Source: Pardosa pseudoannulata (taxonomy: Eukaryota; Arthropoda; Arachnida; Araneae; Lycosidae). From it: a DNA stretch of 64,000 nucleotides. The position numbers were made by a program, and so were the translations under genes. Positions 1-12,825 of this stretch are shown piece by piece. Under the pieces are notes generated by a model. That model saw only the letters and a program-made list of their open reading frames with translations, did no database searches and was not told the origin of the DNA. Location: the NCBI GenBank assembly GCA_032207245.1, contig CM063501.1, positions 59,333,170 through 59,397,169 of the forward strand, written 5' to 3'. Each line of letters begins with the position of its first letter. The first letter of the stretch is position 1.

Positions 1-502
1 TCTGAACTTTAACCATGATGGTAGTTCTTCATAGGATTGAGCTCAGAGTTGCTTAACGAAAAACTAGAAATGACCACAATAGTTTCTATCCACGACAAAC
101 GAAGAACTAGGATTAAGAATATTGTAAAGAAAATCAGATCTTCTCTTGTTGGTAATTGAATCTTTGAAAGGAGCCTGAAGGAGAAGAAAGTAAGATGTTT
201 TCTAAAATTAGAGACAGAGTGAGAGAAATAAGTTTTCTGAATTGTATTCAGAAATTTTAAACAGAATATCTTGATAGATGGCTCTTGAAACAGGCTTAAG
301 TCTGTATATCGTGTTTAGTTATATGTTAATTTAATACACTTTGTTCGTTGAACTTTGAATAATATTTTTTCTTTGAACCGACTTCGTACTGAATTCGATC
401 ACATTAGTTGTAGCCGTAGATTATCTTTTATCTTTTCGTGTTAATTTATTCGAATTTATAGAAAGGTGTTCACCAGTCGTAACATTCAAATTGTAAAATT
501 TT
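1..502. other. Unassigned AT-rich DNA
   Basis: No coding region, terminal repeat or tandem structure was recognised here. The only longer open frame nearby begins inside the 5' end of the solo LTR and is not credible as a gene. Confidence 0.6.
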
Positions 503-507
503 GGTGT

Positions 508-1098
508 TGTACAGCAGCGTTGAGCAGTTGCGACTTTCTAATTCCGTTCACTTGTCAATTATCTAATCATTTTGGATATGACGTAGCATGGTTTCAGAGA
601 AATAAAGCCGCCTTGACAATGCAAGAACTAGAGCCCTCCGTTGATGTTTAAGTATAAAGAAAAATTTGATTTATTTATAAAAAAAAATTGTGAAAAGTTA
701 CTGGTGGATTCTACTTTCATTCAAAGTCGGGGTATATCTCAAGAGAAACTACCTACCCGTCTCAAGAGTTCAGACGGGAGTGCCTCCCTCTTCTTCTTTC
801 TCCACCAGGAAACTTCGGTTTTAGGGTGAGATCGCTCCCTTTCTATTTTGTCCTTCGTCCTGTGGGTATCCGAAGAGCCCTTGGCGCATGTCCGACTCAG
901 TCACATAAAGCATCTCTCCTTTCTTTATTGATGCATTCACAAACGCCCCGCTTGACACTTCCAACAGTCCGATCTTAAAGAAGACCATTATTGGCACAAT
1001 GCTGTCGTTTTCAATTGTTTGGCGTTTTATAATGCACAACAGTTAGCTTTTACAAACGCTTGTCTTAAACACAGACAGAGATGCACGTGACTCTTACA
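508..1098 (+). mobile_element. Solo LTR of an LTR retrotransposon, copy 1
   Basis: This 591-bp block begins TGTACAGCAGCG, ends CTCTTACA, and is flanked by GGTGT (503-507) and GGTAT (1099-1103), a 5-bp TSD with one mismatch. It is homologous throughout, by eye, to the reverse strand of 48810-49356. Shared landmarks in the same order are the GCAGTTGCGAC-like 5' block, GG(A/G)TATGAC, the CAGGAAAC.TCGGTTTT block near 807, AAGACCATTA, CAATTGTT(T/C)GGCGTTTT, and a terminal ACAGAGA-G-ACG block. TG...CA ends, the 5-bp TSD and the absence of gag-pol sequence on either side fit a solo LTR left by LTR-LTR recombination. An AATAAA at about 600 may or may not be the polyadenylation signal. The open frames inside it (641-829 plus, 821-1039 minus) are not genes. 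The retrotransposon superfamily cannot be named without the internal region. Confidence 0.72.
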
Positions 1099-1103
1099 GG
1101 TAT

Positions 1104-4100
1104 CTTAGTTTTTTCTCAAAAATAAGTCAGCAGATTAATTTTCGAAAAGGTTAATATTAGTCATTTTGTCTCCTATTTTCGTAATCTGTTTTGGGTCTCA
1201 TACATGCAATTAAAAGCTATTAATCATGGTAATGTAAATAGTAGTTTGATATTTCCACTGCTTTCAAATTGTCTTTCTTATTCACCACCTTGCCTTTAGG
1301 AATTTTTCTAGTAATTAATTGTGCTATCAGTAATTAAGAGTTAGATCCAAATTAGCTAAGCTTTAGAAATCACTTTCCACCGCTTGAGGCAGTTTTCCAA
1401 CCTTTATTTTTAAAACGTCTTTGACTGACTTACTGAAGACGTTGATTATCTGTCTCTTCTTTTTGATGCTTAAATCAAAGGCTGCAAAAAGCTCTCCTTT
1501 TTATTTAACTTTAACGTTCAATTTATTTGTCTGTAAAGAAAAGTTATATTAGGCTTTTAAGGGACCGGTCATCACCCACTGCTTCTGTCTGTGGAATCGG
1601 CGTCATTTCCCCAATATCAGAAAACTCAAGTTTATTAGACTGTTATTGTATTCCTTACAGAAATTAAAACAACTTCTGGAGGTTTCCCAGAGGGTTCAAA
1701 ACTGATAATACTGTGCTACACTCCATTTATCTTTATAATCCTTGAATCCTCTCTCCTGCTCACAGGCTTAAGGTATCTTTTTAGAATAGCTGATGCCTTT
1801 ATTCCAGCCTTAAAGAAAACAAACAGGCAGCCTTGTGCTTTTAACTGTTTCTTACTAAATTTTGATTTATCTCTTTCTTTAAATTATTTCTGTGTGTAAT
1901 GCGATACCTCCGTTCTCCATTCGAACTCTATTCGTTTGACTTTACTTTTTATCATAAACATTTTTAGAATTTAACTTTATGTAACACTTTTCATTCCTCC
2001 GGTGACCTAACGTTTGGTGCTCTAAATTATTTTCTATTTATATCATTCCTAAAGTCGAATAAACAGTTTCTAAAACTTCTCAGCGCGTTTTTTTCCCTTC
2101 AACAGCAGACGAATTATTTTTGCCCTGCTGTTCTGTTCGTATTTCTTATTACTCCACGTATGTAGCGTTAGGTTCAATATTACCCGATACAGAAAACTAA
2201 TGGAGTTAGACAGGTGTCATTTAAGAAATAGTTTAAACAGTTTTGTAGGGTTACAAAATATATATAATAATTATATAAACCATCTTCGAAATTCAAACTT
2301 ACATTTATTTACAATTTGAAGAGTAATATCTTACATTAGATTTGCAAATTTCATTCTTACAATTGTAGCATATCATATTAGTTTTGTTATAATTGCTTGA
2401 AGGACAAAGCTTGTGTAGCACATCTTTCACAAACAATTAAGTATTCACAATAGATCCCGATGGTGTTTCCCCTTTTTCTCTGTATTCGTTTCACTTTTTT
2501 TTATTGAGTCCTCACTTCTTGGTAGCTGTGACCTTGCTTCAGTGTGTAGGAAAATGAGTGATTATCTCAGTTCTTCCTGAAATGATCATCGTGTATACAA
2601 CTTGTTTTTGTTCCATTCACTACGTTTTCAAGTCCATAGAATAAATGCATTGTACGCAGAAGTATCAAGTTATAGAATACTATCATTGATCAGCAATTTG
2701 TTTTTCTTTTACAAGTGTATGCTTTTAAAAATTGATCAAAAGTATCCACACCCCTTTAATTGGATTATAATCTATGATCATTGATGGTTTTTGTGAGGTC
2801 TATTGCTAACTTGTTTGTCATAATGAAAATTGCTCTTAATAATATTCTAGTTCTCTTTTCGAATATAAGTTTACAATTGTTTTCTGTTAAATAAAATAAT
2901 GATCTGTGAACCTCTTTGGCATTTCTTCAGGAAGTTCTAAATTTTTTCTAATGATGTAAAGCATAATCATTTTCCGTTTTACAAGTTGTTGAAAGTTTTA
3001 AGATGTGAAATAATATCGCATGTAATATTGTTCCTCGAATAGATAAAGTTCACTACTACTAAAGTTCGAACCTGATTATCTAAAGTTCACACACTTGCAT
3101 TCCCTGATTTTTCTCTGAATTTGACTCTTGTTCTTTTACACTGTAAATTTGTTTTAAGTCTACATTAAGCTTTACTGTGACATGAAGTCCATATTTTGTT
3201 CCCATATTTAGATGGCTTACCAGTATATACTGTTTGAATGGACGTCGGCTATTCAATCCTATTAAATGTTGTTCACCTTGAGTAATATTTTTTTTCATTC
3301 TGATTGTATTATTTTGGTAGAATTTCTACTCACTTTCTAGGGTATTTCGCACTTCAGCTAATTTATTCAAATTTTCTTTCTTGAAGAGTGGGTTTATAAT
3401 TAAAAGGAATTATTCTTGATATAGTGCAAAATGTTTCAACTGACATTGCCTTAAGAAATAGATTTCTGCTAGTTTCTTTACCACACAAGCTTTATTTTTT
3501 ATTTTCCATATGATTAATAAACACCAGCTAACAGTAATAATCAAATAAATTTTTTAAATGTTTGATTACGATATTTTTCTACTTTTTTCCATAAAACTTT
3601 TCTCTTTTAATAATAGTAAGTTTTATTATTTCGTTTACAATTGAACTGAATAATATCCCAAATATACTTTTTACGTCCATTATCTTTGCTATTGCATATT
3701 TTGTGACGCTTGCAGTAGATTCTATAATGTTAGCAGCTGTTGATTTAAAAGAAATTGGCAGCGGGTCAATTTCCCGATTCTTGGATGGAATACTTTTTCT
3801 AGTTCATTTGTTGGATATAGGTATCAAAATCTTTGTCAGAGGTTTTAGTCTCAATTTTGTCACTTCGACTATCACATTCAGTATGATTATCACATATTTC
3901 ATCCTCGAGTATAATTCTCAAATTTTCGAATAATAGTCATCGCTGGGGGAATCCTCTATTGGTTTAGCTATATCAGCGTGACTGTAATTTATACGATTCG
4001 TAATTGTTTTCTTAGCTCACAGGCCCATCTCATTTACAGTACATCAGAAAGTAAAATAGAGCAGAAGAAAGGAAACTTTGTAAGAAATGAAAATGGTTAT

Positions 4101-7100
4101 TGTCCCTCCCCCAATTGGTCACGGTCAACTTTTTGACCTTGTCTTCTCTCTCTTGTCATGTCACCAAACATATACGTCTGTGAAACATGTTTCAAAAATG
4201 GATAAGTTAGCGAATCTGTTATTCTTTTCTTTTGAATTGTTTAAAACAAAAATTAACTTGTATGAGGAAACAGAAATGTTTTTTTACATTGGGTCATAAT
4301 GTCCCGATTAATACATTATGTATAAGTTCAGAAATATTCCTTCAAACCGCAAACATAAATCTCTCTACGTGAACATATATTATTTACAAACTATATCAAG
4401 CAGTCTCAGGAAAATAGCCCTGTACTATATTTTGTTATGTACATGTAAGATTTATTTCGGGTCGTATTGAAATGAACAATATTTTCCTATAATAACCTTA
4501 TAAAAAGATTATCTTTGTGTCCTCTCTTAGTCCTATTTCAGCCATCGATCTCCTGTCATAGGCAATACAGCTCGGATGTAGCGGCGAAACAGTTCTCTGT
4601 GTATGTTTTTCTATTTATGATAACACACGCCTGTAATGAAGCTGAATGTTCCCTGGAAAGATGACATTCTCTTTATTTTGGACGTTACAAGAACCACGGA
4701 TGAACATTACCATATAATGAGAATTATATGCAACTTTGCTGAGAACTTAAGGAAAGCTACCTATTTGAACGTTGAGAAAACCAGAATAGAACTGTGTCAC
4801 ATTATTCTTGAAAGGTATCAAAGGAGAAAGCAACTTAATTTTGTTATCGTATAAAGTCATCACTATAACTTTATCTGAAATATGAAATGCAAGATCAATG
4901 CTCGACGAGCTGAAATGTGTCTGCTTAGATCAAACTTCAGAATTATCATTTACTCAATCGAAGAACAGTAATAGACAGTGACTAATACTGAACTGAAATT
5001 GCTGTTAGAAAACGTCTTCGGATTTTAAACGTGTGTAGGAATCCTAATTCTGGAATGGACAGAAGATTTAAAAGTAATATAGCAGAAATTAAGTATGGAC
5101 CCAATTTTCTGTATAGTCCTCCTGGCCGCTTTTTATTTTCTTTGCTTTTTTGCAGCAAAAATATTTTTTTCTTTTGTGTCTGTCTTTATTTACACATAAG
5201 AAATTGTAAGTTAATTGCCAAATCTCGCAATTAATTTACAATTGTTTCATAACTCCCAAATCTAATTTTCACAGGGGCAAATTTGAATTTTTCTTCGAAA
5301 CTCTCAATTATTCAATATAATTGAGAAACCAACGAATTAAAGTTTCTAACAGGCCATTAGTAAAATGGACCAAACATGGAAAAGGTAAGTAATGTATCGA
5401 AGTCAAAAAAGGGCTTCTGGATGAAAGAAAATTCTAATAATATAATAATTCTAATATATATATAAAAATGCCTCGATGAACGAATATACAAAACTGATTC
5501 AGAAAGTACAGTGATAAAATTAAGTACAGGCAAACAATTATCGAGCTAATAATAATTAAACACTACCACAATCCTGTAAAAGTTTTAAAATTCAAAATGC
5601 AGTGGAAATATTATAAGTTGGTAATTACTACGAAAAAAAATTAACTCAGTTTAAAAAATTTAATTACTAATACTGTTATTAAATATTGTCAAGGCACAAC
5701 AACCTAAGTGTAGAAAAGTGGCTATTTCTAGTACATATCTATAGATAAAGGAAACAGCTACACTTGATACACATACTAGTAAAAATTTTAAACCATAAAA
5801 GTTACGAATACCTTATGAATTTATATACCTACGAATGAATAAGTTGAATGGTTAAGACAATTGCTCTTCAAAGAGTTGTTTGATGGAAATAACACTTCTA
5901 TAGTAAAGGATCGGAGGAATAGATCATTCCATATAATTCCCTGTTTTTAGTATATAAAAGTAGACTCCTTCACTATACCGGGCTTAAACATGAAGTAAAT
6001 GTATTATGATTAGACATAAGCACCAGATATATATTTTGGGGGAAATTCACGTTATGCTGTTACCACGGTATTATCTTAACTTGAAATAAGAAGTCACACT
6101 TGACTAATATACCTTTCATGATGTAGCAATGACATATTACCTCTAAGTGTTTAACAATTAACTAAAGGCAGTCGATTTTTTAACAATATATTGAGGTTAA
6201 TAAGTCACTGTTCCTTGCTATAAGCACCTCTTTCCGCTTGAAGTATATACGCACATGGGAGCTAGAACAGTAACATAAAGTTATTATTTGGGTTTTAAAT
6301 AGTCCCCATTTAATGCTAAACTCTAATTATATTAATGGGCGTTTGTCCATCAGTGACCGAGGTTATTGGGGTTTTTAATATGATCATGTATATTGCCTGC
6401 ATAAATTTAAAAATTAAATGGAACCCCTTGATATGGAATTTTCTTGATTTAGCTGCATAATATTAATAACCAGAGCTAGAACAGTTAGAATGTTATAAAA
6501 ATAGAAAGAGAATGATTCTTAAATATTGGTTGTCTAACGTCAATCATGTTGGAGTATGTTGCAACTGTTTAACATTTTTCGTGATATTTTCGGGCGCCCG
6601 TGGTAAGTGGTATTGTGAGTGTAGAAAATGTAATAAAAAATGGTACCTAATATTTAATGTATAACTCAAATGATTGAATCAACGTAGGCCGAATAGGTAG
6701 GGCAGTAAATTTAATTTCTTACTTAATGGGTTCTGTTGACCTTAAACGTTCAAAGGCAGCCTTAAACAGTTGATCCCATCCTGGTTAATCCCCCACAAAA
6801 AAAAAAAAGCTCAGCCTATCGTTCCACCCCTAACGATAACCTAAACGGTAGCCTAACTTTTTGTATTTATTTCCAGTTAGAATTCTGAGTATATTTTTTC
6901 TTGCATAAGCAAGACACTGATTCGGTGATCTTTCCTCTCCTTTTAATGGCACGGTCATAATGCAAAATGTCTATGAACCGTTTAAACTATTGTATCTTTT
7001 AGTATACAATAATTTAAATGGTTCAATATAATGATCTAAGAAAAAAAGGGATTTAATACTAATTAAAAACTAACTAACATGAAACATTCAAACATATTTA

Positions 7101-9119
7101 AACAAAACTTATAAATCTGCAATGCTTTATGTTGAAAGAATAGTTTTAAGCCACACACACCACAAATGTATAGTTATTATTATATTAAACTGTTCAGATC
7201 TCAAACTTCAGTTCTATCAGTTTCTAAAAATAAACACTTAATCGCTTTCGAAATCAATCACAAAAATTTCGCGAAATTGCTTTTCTTTAGCTAGAACATT
7301 TTGTAGATGTTGGCAGTTTATAGTGTAATACCTGTAAACAGCCAACCACCATATGGTAGGGCGTAAGATGTTGGAGTGCTACTTCGGCAGCATTGCTTTA
7401 CCCAGGGGGGAAACGTCAGCAATCTAACTATAATTAAAATAAGAATTTCATACAAAGTAGGCAATAAATGCATCCAGTACAGTTTCCACAATCATGGGGG
7501 ACCGTAGCAAACCGGCCCAGGTTAAAAGTCAGGTTAACCTGGTATACATTTTGAACACACGTTGAAACCTTCGGACATGAAAATAGTGAGCAACTATTCG
7601 TTGACATCGAGCTGTTAATGGGAGAAGCAATACCAGCACAGGCCATTAGTACAGTTTTAGGATAAGTACTTCATGATCCCTCCATTAAGCATTGATTAAA
7701 GCGAAGCCTGTCAAACCTGCCAGTCTTTTCGCCTTCCTTATCAATTGTTGGAACAAAGCTCTTTAACAATAATAATCTGTAATTGAAAAACAAAGTTCCA
7801 ACATTAAGGAAATAACTAAGGAATGGCTACCCAACATTACATGTAGGTTCAGTTCTAAAAAATTCTACCATAACACAAAACATCTCATACAAGCTTCTCA
7901 TTTTGCTCATATCAAACGGATAAGTACCAGGAAAGTAAACAGTGTAGGCGTGCTTTCCTGGGTAGTAATGCTGGAATAGGAGATCTACTGTAAAGTGACA
8001 GCCAGGGAACTTATAACTTACACCTGTAAACTTAAATATATAACGCAAACTAGGACTTTTTATATTTTATTCCACACACAGCACGACATATTTACAGGGG
8101 ACTTGGCACTTTTCCCCGTTAGACAAACCACTCGCATATACCGCACAAAAACAGAACTCGCAACAACTTACATAACTAAGAACTAACTAAAAATCAAAAA
8201 CAGCATTCTTTAGACCATTCTCTTTTTTGTAACACCTGGCGCCATCTCTTGGTACTAGTTACAACTAGCGTCAACTACGCAACATCAATACTAGGTTGCT
8301 GATTAGGTTCTCGGCCAGAGTTGTTTGGATGAGTCTTAAAGGAGCAAGTTACGTGTTAGAGGGATGTTGTGTAGATAGTAAGATACTTGTAAGATTGTAG
8401 CTTGTCAGTTTAAAGATGCAACCACTCATAGATTGTTTTTACTTTTGTACAGTCTATAAATGAGACAAACGCTGTAAATCACTCACTTTTATTAATCCCA
8501 TGGGAAACAATAGACGATAAAGACCACCATTTAAGTGGCTTGAATCAGTAATAAAACATTTTAGTCTTGTTAATAAGGTAGACTGCAGGAGTTTTACTGT
8601 GGATAGGATCAGTTGAAACAACTATTAGGGACGGCTTTATACTGTTGCAGGTACTAGTGTCTTGAAAGGAGAAATACCTCTCTGACTTCTGCATTAGTTT
8701 TCGAATCATCAGTGGAGACTAGAACGGAGGCCTTTGCTTCGGTATCACTCTGAGGGTGCGGTCTGTTGTATGGAGCTGAAGGGTGTTTAATTTATGGCTT
8801 CCGCGCGAATTTAATTTTCATTTCTAGCCGAAATAAAATGACTTGGCTGATTTAGTAACCGTTATGGAAAGTATGGGCACGCTTGCTAGCTGAAAGAGTG
8901 CTGAGTTGGTAAAAATCCTGTATGCTCTTGCAATTCAATGTAAATAGGAGTGTTGAATGTGTAGCAGATACTCCTTATCCATAGTCGTCATTTAAGTACC
9001 TGTCCAAAAGTCTCCATTGTATAATATGCTACTTTCGGTTACAGGTTATATCAAGATTTTAGCAATTTGCTGACGACATCCCACAGCCTTAATATGAATA
9101 TACTACACAATTACAAATG

Positions 9120-9126
<7 letters not shown>
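1104..9126. other. Long unassigned stretch, mostly featureless
   Basis: About 8 kb of AT-rich DNA in which I recognise no element with defined ends. Open frames of 60-76 codons occur (for example 3703-3933, 4087-4299, 4636-4854, 5031-5234), but none shows a known motif, conserved repeat or convincing splice context. The part at 7434-8048 is less AT-rich and is listed separately. A palindromic GGGCGCCC lies near 6593 and a short A-run near 6797. Confidence 0.5.
7434..8048. other. Less AT-rich, coding-like patch of unknown origin
   Basis: Composition rises toward balanced GC compared with the surroundings. Three short frames read like protein: 7434-7646 minus (70 codons, Cys-rich), 7827-8048 minus (73 codons, with PGKHAYTVYFPGTYPFD), and a 38-codon plus-strand frame around 7556-7669 with GEAIPAQAISTVLG. 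The minus-strand frame at 7827 has a splice-acceptor-like TTTACAG just upstream near 8025-8031. No family is recognised and the frames conflict in strand, so this could be a decayed retrogene, an unrecognised transposon or chance. Confidence 0.2.

Positions 9127-9167
<41 letters not shown>
9127..9167. repeat. (TA)n microsatellite
   Basis: About 20 uninterrupted TA dinucleotides preceded by CA-rich sequence. Confidence 0.95.
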
Positions 9168-9171
<4 letters not shown>

Positions 9172-9414
9172 CAAACCCAACACATAGTAGCAATTATTAA
9201 AAATTTGGGTATTCTGAATGCTACCAACCAATCTAAATTATTATCCAGACGCCTCGAAATTGGCAGTTATTTTAATCTTTAGTTTAACTGCCACAAAAAC
9301 TCTATATCCTGCTACAAATCAACATTTTAGCTCATACAAAAATGGTTTGTCCTGTGAAAAAATGTTAAGTTTAGCTGTTACAGACGTGGTGAGGGGGTGC
9401 AGCATCCCTGTTTG

Positions 9415-9415
<1 letters not shown>

Positions 9416-9473
<58 letters not shown>

Positions 9474-9485
9474 ATATATATATAC
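9416..9485. repeat. (TA)n microsatellite with CATA interruptions
   Basis: TA dinucleotides with two CATA variants near the right end. Both-strand open frames through it (such as 9218-9514 plus and 9319-9567 minus) are read-through of the repeat. Confidence 0.95.
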
Positions 9486-10542
9486 ACAAACAAATAATAT
9501 ATATTTGTTTGTAGAGTTTTTGATATACTGTAACATAATGATCGACCAGGTAGTTTATTATACACAATAGGTTGTGTTGATATAAATAAACTTAATGTTC
9601 AGTAAGATTGTAGGACTAGGGAAAATATTTTGCGATATACTACAGAGAGTCTACATAATGCTATAACATATTATCGATTTCGGGCACCAAAATGAACTGA
9701 CGATGCATATTTTCCTCGTTTATTTTGTAAACTCCTGCCTTAAAGCTCATTATGTATAAATGCCGACTAAAGCTGTAGATAATCGATGATGATTTAAGAC
9801 TGGGTAGAAGTTACGTACAATCATTACATGAATTGTTGTATCATTTACATTTACACCAGAGTAATAATTAAATATACTGAGACCCTTGCTTAAGTTATTA
9901 TACGCCAATTTGCATATTCGTCCTATTCAATATTTCTCAAATCCTTTAAAGGAAATTATTCTTTGTTGAAGGAATTCTATCAGGATCGTATTTTTTTATG
10001 AGAAATCTACTTTAGACATAAAACACTGTTAAGATAATTCCCGTCAGAATATGTTAGGCTAAAATACTAAAAGTTTTACACTTGAAGATTTCTTGAAAAA
10101 TGCGATAGGGTATGAGTCACCAGAAAAGCGTCATAAAGCCAGATCAAGGGTATTTTGAAAATGCAGTTGCGTCTTACATTTATATCGTTTATTTCAGAAA
10201 CAGCATAAAAACCTTTCTATAAAATAAAATATATGAGCTATAATACTTTTATAAAAGTGAAACTTCGAAACAACCTTATCTGAATATCTTATATATAAAT
10301 ATATAAAAATCCCATATAGTCGCAATAAATTTCCTTCAGCACAGTTTGCTGTAAAAAATGTAGTTAGTTTAGAGCTTTGAGTAAATATACTTCTACCAAA
10401 AAAACTTGTTTTTATCTTATTATTTTCGTTTTATATATACTTCACATTTTTATATATAACAAGAATGATTTCAATTGTTATTAATACATGGCTTTAATCA
10501 GTTACTATAGCTGTATGATATAAAGTAATTCTAACTTTGTTT

Positions 10543-10574
<32 letters not shown>

Positions 10575-11071
10575 AAGAGAAAGAGAGAGGAAAAATAAAA
10601 TTATAAAGTTACATACACACATATATATAAAGTCTCTTAATTAAAATTATTCGTAAAGTGATCGTTTAGGGAATCAACTATTTGGTATTATAATATTAAC
10701 GGTTAATCTATTACAATGCTTGTTTAAGATGTACGTGATATTTAAATATTTTTTTAAATCTTCTATAATTTCTGACTTCTATAAACAGTGTATCATCTTT
10801 CAGAACCCCATATGAATATCTTATTAATATAATACAATACAATATCAGGCAGTCCTTGGAGAATATAATACAGGTAGTTAGTAACGCCTATATTTAAAAT
10901 CAATTTAAGTATTTGCTGAACTAATTGAATTATATATTTATCATATAGTGTATTTTGAATGCAAATAAACACGTATAGGCTTTTAGTACTCATATAAGGA
11001 ACATTTAGGGCAGTTATAGTATACATTGTAAATGTGATATAAAGTTAGAGTACGTAATAATACTCATATTT

Positions 11072-11075
<4 letters not shown>
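9486..11075. other. Unassigned AT-rich DNA with a small compound microsatellite
   Basis: Nothing gene-like. A compound (CA)n(TA)n(GA)n tract lies at about 10542-10590, and a 77-codon minus-strand frame at 10793-11026 has no recognisable motif. Confidence 0.6.

Positions 11076-11160
<85 letters not shown>
11076..11160. repeat. (TA)n microsatellite
   Basis: Over 40 TA dinucleotides without interruption, ending in ACACGTACATATACGTG. Confidence 0.95.
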
Positions 11161-11164
<4 letters not shown>

Positions 11165-11499
11165 GTACATATACGTGGTTTAATTAGTTAAAAAAAAGTC
11201 ACAATATGCTTCCACCATCCATTTTTCAATTTTTTTTCTATCTTACTGAATGTTACTGCAGTTAATAGTGACGTCCTTTTACCTTAAATCACTAGAAAAA
11301 AAAATCGTGCCTAAGATTCACCGACAGTTGGTAAAGTTTTACTGACAGGCTATAATGTCTCGTTAATATACCACAAAAGGGTGGGGAATGTTTGGTGTAG
11401 GTAAATAAAATGTCCCTGAAGTATATAAGAATGTGATCGACCAACCTGCCTACATCCCATACTTCATTCTAAGCGATTATCATCACTTTTCCTGCTTGA

Positions 11500-11682
11500 T
11501 TTTTATTTTGGTTTGGTTTGGAGTGCTACGATCTACTTTTTGCACACGAGGGATAATGAGACCAGGACCTACAGCTTAAAGCCGATTTCGAACGGCTACG
11601 AGCATCCATGCCACTGTGGGAATCGAACCCACGAACTCCGGTACCGAAGGCCAGCACCCTAACCAATAGCCCAACGTTCGGC
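11500..11682 (-). mobile_element. tRNA-derived SINE (minus strand) with perfect TSD
   Basis: This 183-bp insertion is flanked by the identical 14-bp direct repeat CTTTTCCTGCTTGA at 11486-11499 and 11683-11696. Read on the minus strand it starts with a tRNA-like head with a B-box-like GGTTCGATTCCC, continues into a body shared with the SINE copies at 58233 and 59916 (TTCGWAAYSG.., ACCGTAGGTCC-like, CTCGTGTGCAAA-like blocks), and ends in a CCAAACCAAACC tail followed by an A-rich stretch. A tRNA head, RNA polymerase III promoter boxes and a long TSD fit LINE-mediated retroposition. The 85-codon frame at 11526-11783 is simply the SINE read through. Confidence 0.9.
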
Positions 11683-11696
11683 CTTTTCCTGCTTGA

Positions 11697-12249
11697 AGAA
11701 GCACCTAAAGCACCTTGGTAATTCACTTCAGACGAGGTGTTGAAATAGACAATAGGGTCATGACAACATAATTGAACATGCAAGAACAGGAATTTTACCA
11801 GAACGGTAATATTTGGTGATTATCCCACAAAGCAAAAGTCACTAAACCGATGTAAAGACTTTAATTAAAAATAACCTCATTATACCTCATTGTAATATCA
11901 GTTGGCTGTATAAGTTTTTATGAAATAAGATTCCATTTTACTGCAAACTGTATTGATTACGAAGTATTCATAAATATTTTAAATCTAAAATATCATTGTC
12001 TCTGGAAAGTGATAAATCATGATTTGATCAACATTAAATATTACAAAGCATATTTAATGTAATTATAAACTCCATAATAATTGGGGGAAAACAAATATTT
12101 TATGAGATTCATTTTCTATCACATTAATACATAGCACTCTGAACTTTTATACCAGAAATAGCTATTCTTCAGGATTTCAGTTCAGTGTATTTATTCAAAA
12201 AGCATGTTCCAGAAAAACCTAACAAGATAACGATTCAAACGACATAATT
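11697..12249. other. Unassigned AT-rich DNA
   Basis: No gene, terminal repeat or tandem structure recognised between the SINE and the first piggyBac-like element. Confidence 0.6.
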
Positions 12250-12253
12250 TTAA

Positions 12254-12821
12254 CCCCTTCAGGTATGATTTAATGATGAAAACTGTGCATGAAATAACCA
12301 TTTAATTTTTATTTAAAAAACTTGTTTCATTTTACAATTCTTACATATTCTTAATTAAAATCCACTTCTTACATAGTGTTAAATAATATCAGAAACAGTA
12401 AAATTAAGAAAATATCAAAGCAAAACATTAATAAGGTATACAGATAATAATCTTCAAGCTAGTGGTACTTTTCAAAACAAAGTGCAAAGGAATTCTTAAT
12501 TATTTACACCGACAAGTAGTCTCACTTTTAATTTGATTCTTGTAACACACACGGCATTTCTTAGTAGGTTTTCTTTTATTCTGACTCATTAATTTGGCAA
12601 TGACTTGTACCAAGAAATTCTAAGTAAACAATACGCAATAGTGACTTGTGATTTTCACAAGTGATAAAAGTGATGCCAAATTCAGCACACTAGAAATTTT
12701 AAACTAAATTAATTATCATATTTAACAGTAACTTTAATCGCATGACGAGTGTAGCTCGTCATTGTGCGGTATGGAATGAAAAACTAACGACGAGCTAGAC
12801 TCGTCATTTTACCGGAAGGGA
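12254..12821 (-). mobile_element. Non-autonomous piggyBac-like element 1
   Basis: The element is bounded by TTAA at 12250-12253 and 12822-12825, with imperfect terminal inverted repeats CCCCTTCAGGTA (left) and TCCCTTCCGGTA (right end, reverse complement). TTAA duplication is the hallmark of piggyBac insertion. The right subterminal region holds two short palindromes built on TGACGAG/CTCGTCA (12742-12762 and 12789-12805), plausible transposase-binding sites. The interior keeps a C-terminal transposase remnant on the minus strand. At 568 bp it is far shorter than an autonomous piggyBac of about 2.5 kb, so it is an internally deleted copy. Confidence 0.75.
12500..12619 (-). pseudogene. piggyBac transposase C-terminal fragment
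   Basis: The minus strand reads about 39 codons to a TAA stop and includes KRKPTKKCRVCYKNQIK followed by further cysteines. This Cys-x2-Cys, basic sequence resembles the start of the cysteine-rich zinc-binding domain at the end of piggyBac transposases, which binds the element's own ends. Only the beginning of the domain is left: the remaining Cys/His ligands are missing after the stop, and an in-frame TAG lies just upstream. The position inside an element with TTAA-flanked inverted repeats supports the reading. It cannot encode an active enzyme. The assignment rests on motif resemblance. Confidence 0.6.
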
Positions 12822-12825
12822 TTAA

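Noticed and set aside
4636..4854. 72-codon frame starting MKLNVPWKDD as a small gene
   Set aside because: It reads somewhat like protein, but there is no recognisable family, no start context, no splice evidence and no second copy.
6687..6810. Another tRNA-derived SINE with an A-run
   Set aside because: A GGTAGGGCAG motif and a TTGATCCCATCC motif are present, but their spacing of nearly 80 nt is too large for a tRNA promoter and no TSD was found.
9697..9720. Hammerhead ribozyme core (CTGACGA)
   Set aside because: No GAAA strand or helices in the required positions nearby.
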